A DNA stretch of 64,000 nucleotides from Myxococcaceae bacterium (GTDB taxonomy: Bacteria > Myxococcota > Myxococcia > Myxococcales > Myxococcaceae). How positions within the stretch are numbered: the stretch's first letter is position 1; each line of letters opens with the position of its first letter. The translations under genes were made by a program, and so were the position numbers. Shown here piece after piece: positions 22,965-31,638 of the stretch. The notes beneath the pieces are model-generated. The model had not been told where the DNA came from. It was given only the letters and a program-made list of their open reading frames with translations, and searched no databases. The stretch is taken from the NCBI GenBank assembly GCA_019694595.1, contig JAIBBQ010000005.1, positions 1-64,000 of the forward strand, written 5' to 3'.

Positions 22965-24113
22965 GTGGAGCTCGAGCTCAACGAGACGCAAGCGCTCATC
23001 CGCGATTCGGCGCGGAAGTTCGCGCGCGAGGTGGTGGCGCCGCGGGCCCGGCAGACCGACCGGGAAGAGCGCTTCCCCGCCGACGTCTACAAGCAGATGG
23101 GCGAGCTCGGGTTCCTGGGGGTCAACGTGCCTGCCGAGCTCGGCGGCGCGGAAGCCGGCGTGGTGGCCTACACGCTGGTGGTGAACGAGATCTCCCAGGC
23201 GTGCGCGGCGACCGCGGTGGGCATGGCAGTGACCAACATGTGCGCGGAGCTCATCTGCGCGTACGGCACCGAGGCCCAGAAGAAGAAGTTCGTGCCCAGG
23301 CTCACCTCCGGCGAGGCGATCGCCGGGGCCTTCGCGCTCAGCGAGCCCCACACCGGCAGCGACGCCTCGGCGCTCAAGACGACCGCGGTGCGCCAGGGCA
23401 ACCAGTGGGTGCTCAACGGCGCCAAGCAGTGGATCAGCTCCGGCGCCTACGCGGGCGTGATGGTGGTGTGGGCGCGCACCGCCAACACCGGCTCCAAGGG
23501 CCTCTCGTGCTTCATCGTGGAGCAGGGCACCCCGGGGCTCATCGTCGGCAAGCCCGAAGACAAGATGGGGCTGCGCGGGTCGAACACCGTGCCGCTCACC
23601 TTCGAGAACTGCGCCATCCCGGCGGAGAACCTGCTCGCCAAGGAAGGCGAAGGCTTCAAGCTGGCGATGATCGCGCTCGACGGCGGCCGCATCGGCATCT
23701 CGGCGCAGGCCGTGGGCGTGGCCCGCGCGGCGATCGAGGCGAGCTGCAGCTACGTGAAGGACCGCAAGGCCTTCGGCAAGCCGATCGGCGAGTTCCAGGC
23801 GCTGCGCTTCATGCTCGCCGACATGCAGGTCCAGGTCGAAGCGGCGACGCTGCTCAGCCTCCGGGCGGCGTACCTCAAGGAGACCAAGCAGCCGTTCACG
23901 CGCGAAGCGTCGATGGCCAAGCTCTACGCCTCCGAGATGGCGAACCGCGTCTGTGACAAGGCGGTGCAGCTGCACGGCGGCTACGGGTACATCGACGAGT
24001 TCCCCGTCGAGCGCTACCTGCGCGACGCGCGCGTGCAGACCATCTACGAGGGCACCAGCGAGATCCAGCGGCTGGTGATCGCCCGCGAAATCCTGAAGTC
24101 GGCCGCCGCCTGA
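22965..24113 (+). CDS. Acyl-CoA dehydrogenase
   Basis: Second acyl-CoA dehydrogenase, 382 aa, starting at GTG 22965 just after the previous stop. It has the family landmarks GAFALSEPHTGSDAS, LNGAKQWIS, FGKPIGEFQ, QLHGGYGYIDEFPVER and IYEGTSEIQRLVIAREIL. It is a paralogue of the product of 21342, sharing much sequence; the different substrate-side residues suggest another chain length or a branched substrate (isobutyryl- or isovaleryl-CoA), which I cannot settle. A branched-chain role would fit the downstream mutase and HMG-CoA lyase. Confidence 0.93.
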   Translation: MELELNETQALIRDSARKFAREVVAPRARQTDREERFPADVYKQMGELGFLGVNVPAELGGAEAGVVAYTLVVNEISQACAATAVGMAVTNMCAELICAYGTEAQKKKFVPRLTSGEAIAGAFALSEPHTGSDASALKTTAVRQGNQWVLNGAKQWISSGAYAGVMVVWARTANTGSKGLSCFIVEQGTPGLIVGKPEDKMGLRGSNTVPLTFENCAIPAENLLAKEGEGFKLAMIALDGGRIGISAQAVGVARAAIEASCSYVKDRKAFGKPIGEFQALRFMLADMQVQVEAATLLSLRAAYLKETKQPFTREASMAKLYASEMANRVCDKAVQLHGGYGYIDEFPVERYLRDARVQTIYEGTSEIQRLVIAREILKSAAA

Positions 24114-24119
24114 CCCCAC

Positions 24120-24125
24120 GAGGAG
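24120..24125 (+). promoter_or_regulatory. Ribosome binding site of the 24130 lipoprotein gene
   Basis: GAGGAG, 4 bases before ATG 24130, one of the strongest Shine-Dalgarno sites in the window. Confidence 0.6.
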
Positions 24126-24129
24126 TTTC

Positions 24130-25494
24130 ATGACCCTGCGAAGCGTTTCGGTGCTCCTCGGAGCACTGCTGTGTGCGGCCTGCAGCAGCACGCCGCAGAT
24201 GATGGTGATGGACTCGGGCGTCGACGCCGGCCCGATGGACGCGGGCGTGGACGCCGGCATGGTGCGGATGAAGGGCGAGGACCCGCCAGTCGGCAGCTAC
24301 CTGACCGCGGTCGAACTCAACGATCCGCCGCTCGGCCGCCGCCTGGGTGACGGGCTCTCGCTCGCGCTCGACCAGTTCAACCAGCCGATGCTCGCGTACC
24401 TCGACGCCGACCCCAACGGCGACGGCGTGGAACTCGATTCCCAGGTGGCCTTCACGCGCTGGAACGGCGTGGACAAGAGGTTCCAGGTCCCGGTGGTGAT
24501 CGGCACCGTCGGCGCGGTGGCGCACGCCGCCCCGCTGCAGCAGGTCTCGCTCGCCCGCGACCCGGTGAAGGGCACCCTGGGCGTGCTCTTCGTTCACTCC
24601 ATGCCCGCCGTGAAGCTCGCGCTGTCCACCGACGAAGGGGCCACCTGGAACATCGAGACGGTGAGCGACACCGGCTCGGCCAAGGTGTCGAACCCCCAGC
24701 TCGCGCTCTACGACGGAGCCATTCACGCCGCCTGGTTCGACGGGGAAGGGCGCTGCACCAGCGGCAACGCCTGCGGCGCGGTGAAGTACCGGACCCGCAC
24801 CTTGACCACCGCCTTCAGCGCGGCGGTGCTGGCGCCCAACCTGTCCGACACCGCCTCGCAATTCGACGCGCCGTTCGCGATGGCGCTCGGGCCCACCCAC
24901 GCGCCGGCGCTGGCGTACTTCGGCAGCGCGGACCCGCTCACCACCCTGAACGTCATCTACTGGGCCCCGCCGTCGACCTCGGCGACCAAGGTCACCGACT
25001 CGGGCAGCGTCACCGACTTCACCGGCAACCGGAAGCCGTCGCTGAGCCTGGCCTTCAAGGGCGCCAACCCCAGCGTCGGCTACCACCTGCTGCGGCAGGC
25101 CGACCCCGAAGGGCTGCTCTGGTACCAGTCGTCGACCGCCGGCTCGGCCTGGACGACGCCGATCAGCATGCCGCGGACCTCGAGCGTCGCGGGCGCGGAG
25201 ATCACCCGGCTGTTCCAGGCGCTCGCCATCAGCAGCTCGGGGAAGATCGCGCTGGTGGGGAACTTCGCCGCCAACCCGCAGCAGCAGCAGTGCGGCGGGC
25301 CGAAGCTGTCGCTGTCCACCGATGGCACCACCTTCACCACCTGTTCGCCCGACAAGGGGCACCTGCTCAACTTCGCGGGCGAGCACGTCACCGCGGCGTA
25401 CGGCAGCGACAACAAGCTGACGCTGGCGTTCAGCTACCCGACCATCGGCAACCCCGACGCCAAGGCAGGCCTCGTCCTCTGGAGGGACCCGTGA
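24130..25494 (+). CDS. Predicted lipoprotein with BNR/sialidase-like repeats, 454 aa
   Basis: Lipoprotein signal ending LLCAAC (Cys near residue 18), then a Ser/Asp/Ala linker with DAGxDAG units typical of myxobacterial surface lipoproteins. The body has repeated strand motifs, including the Asp-box-like STDEGATWNIET and STDGTTFTTC, as in sialidase-type beta-propellers. No catalytic residues are evident, so a binding or structural role is more likely. It is the last but one gene of the plus-strand series from hbd and overlaps the following gene by GTGA. Confidence 0.78.
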   Translation: MTLRSVSVLLGALLCAACSSTPQMMVMDSGVDAGPMDAGVDAGMVRMKGEDPPVGSYLTAVELNDPPLGRRLGDGLSLALDQFNQPMLAYLDADPNGDGVELDSQVAFTRWNGVDKRFQVPVVIGTVGAVAHAAPLQQVSLARDPVKGTLGVLFVHSMPAVKLALSTDEGATWNIETVSDTGSAKVSNPQLALYDGAIHAAWFDGEGRCTSGNACGAVKYRTRTLTTAFSAAVLAPNLSDTASQFDAPFAMALGPTHAPALAYFGSADPLTTLNVIYWAPPSTSATKVTDSGSVTDFTGNRKPSLSLAFKGANPSVGYHLLRQADPEGLLWYQSSTAGSAWTTPISMPRTSSVAGAEITRLFQALAISSSGKIALVGNFAANPQQQQCGGPKLSLSTDGTTFTTCSPDKGHLLNFAGEHVTAAYGSDNKLTLAFSYPTIGNPDAKAGLVLWRDP

Positions 25495-25892
25495 GCGTCA
25501 CCGGTCGCTGTTCCTGCAGCGCGGTCAAGTTCACCGTCTCGGGGCCGCTGCGCGACGTCGCCTACTGCCATTGCTCGGAATGCCGGCGCTGGCACGGCGG
25601 CACCGGGCACTGGACCAACGCGCCTCGCGAGACCGTGACCTTCCAGGCCGACGCGGGTCTCAAGTGGGTGCCGACGCCGAACGGGAAGTCGAAGCGCGGG
25701 TTCTGCAAGGAGTGCGGCTCGAGCCTCTTCTACGACGACGCCCGGCCCAAGCTGTCCATCTGCGCTGGCGTGCTCGATCAGCCCACCGGGCTCAAGTCGC
25801 TGGCCCACATCTACTGGGCGAGCCGCGCGGACTACGAGGCGACGCCCAACGACGGGCTGCCCATGCACGACGAGTGGGCCAAGAAGAGCTGA
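25491..25892 (+). CDS. GFA-family (glutathione-dependent formaldehyde-activating enzyme-like) zinc protein
   Basis: A 133-aa protein with the cysteine pattern of the GFA domain: GRCSCSAVKF, YCHCSECRRWHG and FCKECGSSLFYD, which together supply two zinc sites. GFA proteins include S-(hydroxymethyl)glutathione synthase, but most members have unknown chemistry, so the family name should not be read as function. Starts at GTG 25491, overlapping the lipoprotein stop. It ends 88 bases before a convergent gene; that gap contains two hairpins. Confidence 0.88.
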   Translation: MSVTGRCSCSAVKFTVSGPLRDVAYCHCSECRRWHGGTGHWTNAPRETVTFQADAGLKWVPTPNGKSKRGFCKECGSSLFYDDARPKLSICAGVLDQPTGLKSLAHIYWASRADYEATPNDGLPMHDEWAKKS

Positions 25893-25926
25893 GGTTTGCC
25901 TCTCGCCCGCTCCCGCGGCTCGAGGC

Positions 25927-25946
25927 GGCGAGGCGTTCGCCTCGTC
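25927..25946. terminator. Hairpin between convergent genes, probable terminator
   Basis: CGAGGC-GTTC-GCCTCG (25929-25944), extendable outward by a G-T and a G-C pair, forms an 8-bp stem with a tetraloop between the converging genes at 25892 and 25981. It is usable from either strand, though no T-run is visible. Confidence 0.5.
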
Positions 25947-25957
25947 CAGCGGTGGAG

Positions 25958-25970
25958 GTTCGGATCGAAC
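25958..25970. terminator. Second hairpin between convergent genes
   Basis: GTTCG-GAT-CGAAC, a 5-bp stem with a 3-base loop, 11 bases before the stop codon of the minus-strand lipoprotein gene. Likely an auxiliary part of the same terminator region. Confidence 0.35.
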
Positions 25971-25980
25971 GACCGAGCGC

Positions 25981-28900
25981 TCACTCGTGCTGGTGGCGGA
26001 GCATCCGCCGCAGCGCATCGCGGGCCTCGTCTTCCGTCGGCACGCGGCGCTGGACCGGCAGCGCGGCCGGCGGCGGTGCAGCCGTGCGCGGCGCGCTCAG
26101 CCCCTGCTGCAGCGGGAAGGTGTCGTAGGCCCCGCTCTTGTCGGCGTCGATGAGGATCGCGTTGGTGAGCCCCACCGGGCGCGCCTGGTCCGCCGTGCAG
26201 ACGCCCTTGTCGCAGCCCACGCCGTGCCAGCCGAGCGGGAAGAGCAGGGCGCCGCCGGTGCCGGAGCGCACCATCGCCACGTACCAGGTGTCGGCCGTCG
26301 GGCTCACCGTGAAGGTGTCCCGGGTGTGAATGCGCCGCGCGGTGAAGCCGTTGAGGCCGGGCACCGCCTCCACCGGCAGCACCTGCTGCGCGTAGCTCTT
26401 CTTCTGGAAGATGCGGGCGTCGGGCCAGGCGCTGTTCGACGCCCCGTTCAGCGCCTCTCGGCCCGTGGTGTACGTGTAGAGCTCGATCGACTCGTAGCGC
26501 ATCCATTCCGGGGCCTGCACGTCGACCGTGAGCTCGACCTGCTCGCCCACCTTGGCGTCGAGCGAGAGGGTGTCGCCCACCGCCACCGGGTCGCCCGTGG
26601 GCACGCCGCCCACCACCTTGCGCGCCGTCATGGTGATGAAGGGGCCCGACGACAGCACCGCCCGGTGCGCGCGGATGGCGTCGGCGAACGCCTTGGGGTC
26701 GAAGGTCTTGAGATCGTCCGAGCCGACCCGGGCCCAGGTGCGCGCGTAGCCGCCCAGGTTCTCGTTGAGGTCGTGCGAGTCGGACACGCCGGTGGCCGTC
26801 TTCACCCAGCCGCGCGACATGAACGTCATCCAGTCGTTGAGGCCGGTGAAGCTCGGGGTGATGCCGTTCTCGACCTCGAAGGCGTCGAATGCGCCCGAGA
26901 ACAGCTTGGTGTCGGCGTCGGTCGCCGCGGGGTTGTCCGCCATGCGGAAGCGGGCCGCCTTCTCGTGGGAAGCGCCGGTCGCGGTGTCCACCTTGAGCTG
27001 AGTCAGCGCGCCGCTGGAGCCGCGGGGGTGGTTGATCTGCACGATCGCCCCCGGGTGCGCCTGGTGCAGCCCGTCGAAGAGCTGGTCGAGCCGCAGCGAC
27101 GGCCCATCGCCGCCGGCCCAGTCGAAGGCGCCATTGCCCGGCCCCACGCTGGGCACCAGCGGGTAGCCCTGGAAGTGCCCGTAGTCGAAGGGCGTCACCT
27201 CGCAGCCGATCATCGACGTCATCTGGTTCGCCACGCCGACCGAGGCGATCACCGGCGCGAAGTCGAACAGGTAGTCGTGGTCGGTGGAGACCAGCACGTC
27301 GACGCCTTCCGCCGCGAAGCTGCGCACCCGCTGCGCGTTGTCCACCGAGCTGTCGGGGCTCGAGACCGCGTGCACGTGCAGGTCGGCGCTCAGGTACCCG
27401 GTGGTGTCGATGACGTGGGCCAGCGTCGCCTTGAGCGTCTGATCCGCCGTGCCGAGATCGACCGGCGCGCCCTTCAGGGGGAAGGTGTCGGGGAACGCCG
27501 AGTACTCCATGCCGCGGGTGACGAAGACCTCGTACTGGCCGGGGGGCACCTCGAAGCTCACCTTGCCGGTGCCGTCGGCGAACTCCATCGCCGCCAGCGT
27601 CGACGGCAGGTTCTCCACGTCGAGGAACTGCCGGTAGTCGCTGCGCTTGGTGGCGCACGGCCCACCGGGGCACACCACCAGCACCTTGGCGGTGAGCGGG
27701 GCGCCGAACGGGTCCACCACCTCGACGCTCAGGCGCCGGCTCGCGCCCACCTTGAGGTCGGCCGTCACCTCGCCCGACGACGGCACCTGCACCGCGACCT
27801 CCGGCTCGATGACGTGGCCCACCACGCCCACCCGCAGGCGGTAATCGCCTGGCGCGAGGTCGGCCTTGGCCAGGCCCGCGTCGTCGGTGAGGAGAATGGT
27901 GACTTCCTTCTTGGTCGCCTGGTCCACCACCGAGACGCGCACCCGCTTCGCCGGGCTGCCGTCGGCCATGGTCACCGTGGCCTTGAGGCGCGCCTTGGGC
28001 GTCTGATCGACCGCCGCGAACTGCGAGACGATGTCGCCCAGGTCGCGCCCGACGTGCATGTCGCGCAGGTACAGCGCGCTCTTGTTGGGGGCGATGCGCA
28101 CCAGTCCGGGTCGGCTGGTGGCCATGGGGTCGGCCCACGAGAGCAGACCGTTGAGGCTCTCACCGCCGGCGAGCATGCCCACCACGCCGCTGGCGATGAG
28201 GATCGCGTTCGCCGGCTCGATCTGCTGCAGGTTCGACAGCCTCGCGGTGCGAAAGCCGTACGCCACCTCGTCGCTCTGGTACCCGAACCACGGGGCAGGG
28301 TCGACCAGGCAGCCTCCGGCGCCGGTGCCGTTGACGCAGCCCGCGGGATTGAAGAAGTCGGTGACGCCGCCCTGCTCGATGATGTCGCCCATGGCGGTGG
28401 TGACGCCGTCGTTCTTGGTGTTGCAGAGCGCGGTGAGCACCCGCACCCGGTTCTCGCCCGGCGAGAGCACGTAGTAGGTGGTCACCTTGAGCGGCAGCGG
28501 CGCTTCGGGGTCCAGGGTGAGCTTCACCGAGGGCCCGAGGAAGTCGCCCAGCACGCTGTTCACGTTGACGTAGTCGAACAGCTCGTCGGTGCCGGTGGCG
28601 GCGATCACCGCGGGGCCACCGCTGGACCCGTCTTGCAGCACCTCGACCACCTTGGTGTTGACGGTGCGCCCGAAGGAATAGAGCACCTCGAACTTGCCGA
28701 ACTGATCGCGCGGCGATTCGCCGGCAGGCCGCACCAGGTCGGCGTCGATGATGTTGCCGCCGTACGGCGCGGGTCCGATGTAGCGAATGGGCCGCTGCAC
28801 CACGACGCGGATCTTGTCGTTCTGGAGCAGGTAGTCGCCCACCTCGCCCTGGGCATACGGCCCGCCCACCAGCTCAGAGGCTTGCTCGATCTTCTTGGCC

Positions 28901-29043
28901 TTCGCCCCGCTGCCGACCTGGGAGAACACGTTCAACCCGGCGAGGTCGGCCTCGCAGCGATCGACCGTGACCGGCGGGTCGACCTTCTTCGGCGGGCAGG
29001 CGGCCAGCGACAGCAGGAGCAACCAGCGAGAACGACGGAGCAT
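25981..29043 (-). CDS. Large PHP-domain lipoprotein, CehA/McbA-like, 1020 aa
   Basis: Lipoprotein signal ending LSLAAC (Cys near residue 15); I chose ATG 29043 because it places that signal at the N-terminus. The first half is a beta-rich region with a carboxypeptidase-regulatory-like repeat (near AKRVRVSVVDQATKKEV). A PHP phosphoesterase domain starts near residue 553 (SADLHVHA), with STDHD near 585 and QINHPRGSSG further on, giving a plausible metal-binding His/Asp set. CehA/McbA-type members cleave carbamate or phosphate esters, but surface-anchored myxobacterial forms are uncharacterised. The C-terminal part is again beta-rich. It is divergent from the gene at 29153. Confidence 0.85.
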   Translation of the reverse strand: MLRRSRWLLLLSLAACPPKKVDPPVTVDRCEADLAGLNVFSQVGSGAKAKKIEQASELVGGPYAQGEVGDYLLQNDKIRVVVQRPIRYIGPAPYGGNIIDADLVRPAGESPRDQFGKFEVLYSFGRTVNTKVVEVLQDGSSGGPAVIAATGTDELFDYVNVNSVLGDFLGPSVKLTLDPEAPLPLKVTTYYVLSPGENRVRVLTALCNTKNDGVTTAMGDIIEQGGVTDFFNPAGCVNGTGAGGCLVDPAPWFGYQSDEVAYGFRTARLSNLQQIEPANAILIASGVVGMLAGGESLNGLLSWADPMATSRPGLVRIAPNKSALYLRDMHVGRDLGDIVSQFAAVDQTPKARLKATVTMADGSPAKRVRVSVVDQATKKEVTILLTDDAGLAKADLAPGDYRLRVGVVGHVIEPEVAVQVPSSGEVTADLKVGASRRLSVEVVDPFGAPLTAKVLVVCPGGPCATKRSDYRQFLDVENLPSTLAAMEFADGTGKVSFEVPPGQYEVFVTRGMEYSAFPDTFPLKGAPVDLGTADQTLKATLAHVIDTTGYLSADLHVHAVSSPDSSVDNAQRVRSFAAEGVDVLVSTDHDYLFDFAPVIASVGVANQMTSMIGCEVTPFDYGHFQGYPLVPSVGPGNGAFDWAGGDGPSLRLDQLFDGLHQAHPGAIVQINHPRGSSGALTQLKVDTATGASHEKAARFRMADNPAATDADTKLFSGAFDAFEVENGITPSFTGLNDWMTFMSRGWVKTATGVSDSHDLNENLGGYARTWARVGSDDLKTFDPKAFADAIRAHRAVLSSGPFITMTARKVVGGVPTGDPVAVGDTLSLDAKVGEQVELTVDVQAPEWMRYESIELYTYTTGREALNGASNSAWPDARIFQKKSYAQQVLPVEAVPGLNGFTARRIHTRDTFTVSPTADTWYVAMVRSGTGGALLFPLGWHGVGCDKGVCTADQARPVGLTNAILIDADKSGAYDTFPLQQGLSAPRTAAPPPAALPVQRRVPTEDEARDALRRMLRHQHE

Positions 29044-29152
29044 TCGGGGCCTCACGCGGCTTTCCAGAAACTGGGCCGCGCACTCTGCCATGCCAGGATG
29101 CCCCCACAAGGACGGCCGCGTCATGGCTAGACTGTCGGCCGCTCCCTCGAAC

Positions 29153-29779
29153 ATGCCCCGTTCCCGGACCGACCCAGAGCTGCGCGCCGCGGTGGACACC
29201 ATGTTCCGGATCAGGGCCGTGGAGTCGCCGCCCGATCCCGACGGGGCGCGCACCATCTGGCACCGCGGCGCCAAGGGCGCCGACCTGGTGACCTACGTCG
29301 ACGCGGTGGGCAAGGTGTCGCGGCAGGAGCTGTCGCTCTTCGACGACCACTTCAGCTGGGAGCGCGGCGGCTCGCTGCGGACCGGGGCCCTGAGCCCCAC
29401 GGCCGTCGACCGCCTCGCGCCGTCACCGTACGAGGTCACCTACGACGTGGCCGGCGCCGACGTCGATCGGCTCCAGCGCGGGCTGCGCGCGCTGAGCGCC
29501 TACCTGGGGAGCGACAAGTACATCCAGCACATGCGCGAGGTGCTCCAGACCGGACTGCAGGGCAAGTCGCTCTCGTCCGAGGAGCCGGTCACCCGCAGCG
29601 CCAGTCGCGTGATGCTCGACGAAGCGATCCGCGAGAGCGATCAGCGCCGCCAGAGCACCGAGCTGCCGACCGCGGCGCCGGGAGAGCCGAGCTCGCGGGC
29701 CTTCACCATGGCGGCGCTCGGCGCCTTCCTGGCCTTCGTGGTGGCGGCGGTCGTCTACCTGATCATGGGGCGGTCATGA
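29153..29779 (+). CDS. Tail-anchored hypothetical protein, 208 aa
   Basis: No recognised domain. The N-terminal half is charged and mixed alpha/beta (AVDTMFRIRAVESPPDPDG, ADLVTYVDAVGKVSRQELSLF). The middle is helical (DRLQRGLRALSAYLG), then comes a Ser/Pro/Glu-rich stretch and one C-terminal transmembrane helix (about 184-204, AALGAFLAFVVAAVVYLIMG) with only two residues after it, so it is probably a tail-anchored cytoplasmic protein. An alternative in-frame ATG at 29123 would add 10 residues; neither has a clear Shine-Dalgarno. Coupled to the aminotransferase by an ATGA overlap. Confidence 0.75.
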   Translation: MPRSRTDPELRAAVDTMFRIRAVESPPDPDGARTIWHRGAKGADLVTYVDAVGKVSRQELSLFDDHFSWERGGSLRTGALSPTAVDRLAPSPYEVTYDVAGADVDRLQRGLRALSAYLGSDKYIQHMREVLQTGLQGKSLSSEEPVTRSASRVMLDEAIRESDQRRQSTELPTAAPGEPSSRAFTMAALGAFLAFVVAAVVYLIMGRS

Positions 29780-31005
29780 GCGCACGGCGCGGTGTGGAAG
29801 CCCAGCGGGTGGCCTCGTTCGGCACCACCGTCTTCACCGAGTTCAGCAAGCTCGCGGTGGAGTGCCAGGCGGTGAACCTGGGGCAGGGCTTCCCCGACTT
29901 CGACGGCCCCGCCGAGCTCAAGCAGGCCGCGGCCGAGGCGATGGCGCAGGGCAAGAACCAGTACGCCCCCATGCTCGGGGTGCCCGAGCTCCGCCACGCG
30001 GTGGCCGCCCACGCCCAGCGCTTCTACGAGCAGACGGTGAATCCCGACACCGAGGTGGTGGTGACGTCGGGGGCCACCGAAGCGCTGCTCGACGCGATCC
30101 TCGGGCTGGTGGACCCGGGCGACGAGGTGGTGCTCTTCGAGCCCTGGTACGACTCGTACTTCGCCGGCATCCAGCTCGCCCAGGCGGTGCCGCGCATGGT
30201 GCGGCTGCGGCCGCCCGACCTCGGCCACGCCGCGTGGTGGTTCGACGAAGGCGAGCTCAAGGCGGCGTTCAGCAACAAGACGCGGCTGGTGCTCCTCAAC
30301 ACGCCGCACAACCCGACCGGCAAGGTGTTTCTCCGCGAGGAGCTCGAGCTCATCGGCCAGCTCGCCTCGAAGTACGGCGCCACCGTGGTGAGCGACGAGG
30401 TCTACGAGCACCTGGTCTTCGCCCCGGCCCGGCACGTGCGCACGGCGACGGTGCCCAACCTCGCCGATCGCACCCTGACCATCTCCAGCGCCGGCAAGAC
30501 CTTCTCGTACACCGGGTGGAAGGTGGGCTGGGCACTCGGGCCGGCCCCCCTGGTGCGAGCGGTCGCCAAGGTGCACCAGTGGGCGACCTTCGCCACCGCC
30601 ACGCCGTTCCAGCACGCGGTGGCCAAGGCGCTGATGCTCCCCGACACGTTCTTCCGTGACGTGGTGCGCGAGTACCACCAGCGGCGCGATCTGCTCGCGC
30701 GCGCGCTCACCGAGGCGCGGCTGCCCCCGTACGTGACCGAAGGCAGCTACTTCCTGATGGTGGACACCCGGGCGTACGCCTTCGACGACGACGTCGCCTT
30801 CTGCCGCTGGCTCACCCGCGACGTGCGGGTGGCCGCCATTCCCCCGTCGGCCTTCTACGCCGAGGCCCACAAGGGCCACGCCGCCAAGCTGGCCCGCTTC
30901 GCCTTCTGCAAGAGCGGCCCGGTGCTGGAAGAGGCGGCCCGCCGGCTCGGGCGCGCCAAGGAAAACCGCATCAAGAGCGGGGAGCACCCGGCGGTAAATG
31001 CGTAG
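29776..31005 (+). CDS. PLP-dependent class I/II aminotransferase (kynurenine/methionine aminotransferase-like)
   Basis: Fold-type I aminotransferase, 409 aa. Motifs: INLGQGFPDF-like segment, TSGATEALLDAILG, FEPWYDSY, NTPHNPTGKV, SDEVYEHLVF and the PLP lysine in SSAGKTFSYTGWKVGW (Lys241). FEPxYDSY with GQGFPDF is typical of the YbdL/kynurenine aminotransferase group, which uses methionine, glutamine or aromatic keto acids. The exact substrate is unresolved. Start ATG 29776 overlaps the previous stop. The low-GC cassette begins 15 bases after its stop. Confidence 0.9.
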   Translation: MSARRGVEAQRVASFGTTVFTEFSKLAVECQAVNLGQGFPDFDGPAELKQAAAEAMAQGKNQYAPMLGVPELRHAVAAHAQRFYEQTVNPDTEVVVTSGATEALLDAILGLVDPGDEVVLFEPWYDSYFAGIQLAQAVPRMVRLRPPDLGHAAWWFDEGELKAAFSNKTRLVLLNTPHNPTGKVFLREELELIGQLASKYGATVVSDEVYEHLVFAPARHVRTATVPNLADRTLTISSAGKTFSYTGWKVGWALGPAPLVRAVAKVHQWATFATATPFQHAVAKALMLPDTFFRDVVREYHQRRDLLARALTEARLPPYVTEGSYFLMVDTRAYAFDDDVAFCRWLTRDVRVAAIPPSAFYAEAHKGHAAKLARFAFCKSGPVLEEAARRLGRAKENRIKSGEHPAVNA

Positions 31006-31020
31006 GGCGGTCAGCACGCC

Positions 31021-31638
31021 ATGGTGACCCTGGACGCAATCGACGTGGCACTGGCCCCTCTGTGTCGACAGGACGTTGTGCAAGCGTACTCAGGTTTGGG
31101 ATCTCAGTTCGATTTCGTCGACGACTCGAGGACGGTCATCGACTTTGAACCACTGCAACCCGACGCCACCTGGCTCGTCAAACTGTTCGATCGGTCAGGC
31201 CGCTGTATCTCTGGGGCTGACGGTCGACCTGGAATTCGTCGATATCTACGAGTTCGGTCGAGCCTTCGGGGCCAGACAGGGCTGGGACGCGTAGCGTTCA
31301 ACCATATGATGTGCCTGGAAAAAGAGTTCCGACGGAAGGGACTCGCCCGCGAAATCTACAGGCGGGAAGAAGCGTTGTTCCGGAAGTGGCAGGCAGCTGA
31401 GGTTCATTTGAACGCTGGGTGCGATGCGGTTCGATCTCAGGTGTGGCAAAAGCTAGGGTTTGAACTCAGCATGGGCTATCGCTCAAAGGTCGAGGACCTT
31501 TGGGACGAGTATCAACGTGAAAACGGAATTGCGCCCGGTCGACCACTAGAAAGGGGTTGGTTTGACATGGACGAGACGTTTCGAACGGTTACGGTGTTGC
31601 CGGCCTTTTCGGACTTCCACCTATTTAAGGCGCTCTAA
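31021..31638 (+). CDS. GNAT-like acetyltransferase, 205 aa, with apparent internal compensated frameshift
   Basis: First gene of a low-GC cassette. The C-terminal half contains a GNAT-like acetyl-CoA-binding stretch, FRRKGLAREIYRREEALF, then EVHLNAGCDAVRSQVWQKLGF, so an N-acetyltransferase is likely. Between about 31205 and 31280 the annotated frame reads an Arg-rich run (RPGIRRYLRVRSSLRG), while the +1 frame reads the much more protein-like LTVDLEFVDIYEFGRAFGA with G/C third positions. The flanking parts look right in the annotated frame. This suggests two nearby indels that cancel, or assembly error. The stop overlaps the next start (TAATG). No Shine-Dalgarno is evident. Confidence 0.65.
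   Translation: MVTLDAIDVALAPLCRQDVVQAYSGLGSQFDFVDDSRTVIDFEPLQPDATWLVKLFDRSGRCISGADGRPGIRRYLRVRSSLRGQTGLGRVAFNHMMCLEKEFRRKGLAREIYRREEALFRKWQAAEVHLNAGCDAVRSQVWQKLGFELSMGYRSKVEDLWDEYQRENGIAPGRPLERGWFDMDETFRTVTVLPAFSDFHLFKAL

Noticed and set aside
29123-29152. Alternative start ATG 29123 for the tail-anchored protein
   Set aside because: It adds ten residues without a better Shine-Dalgarno; ATG 29153 gives a tidier N-terminus. The choice is not certain.
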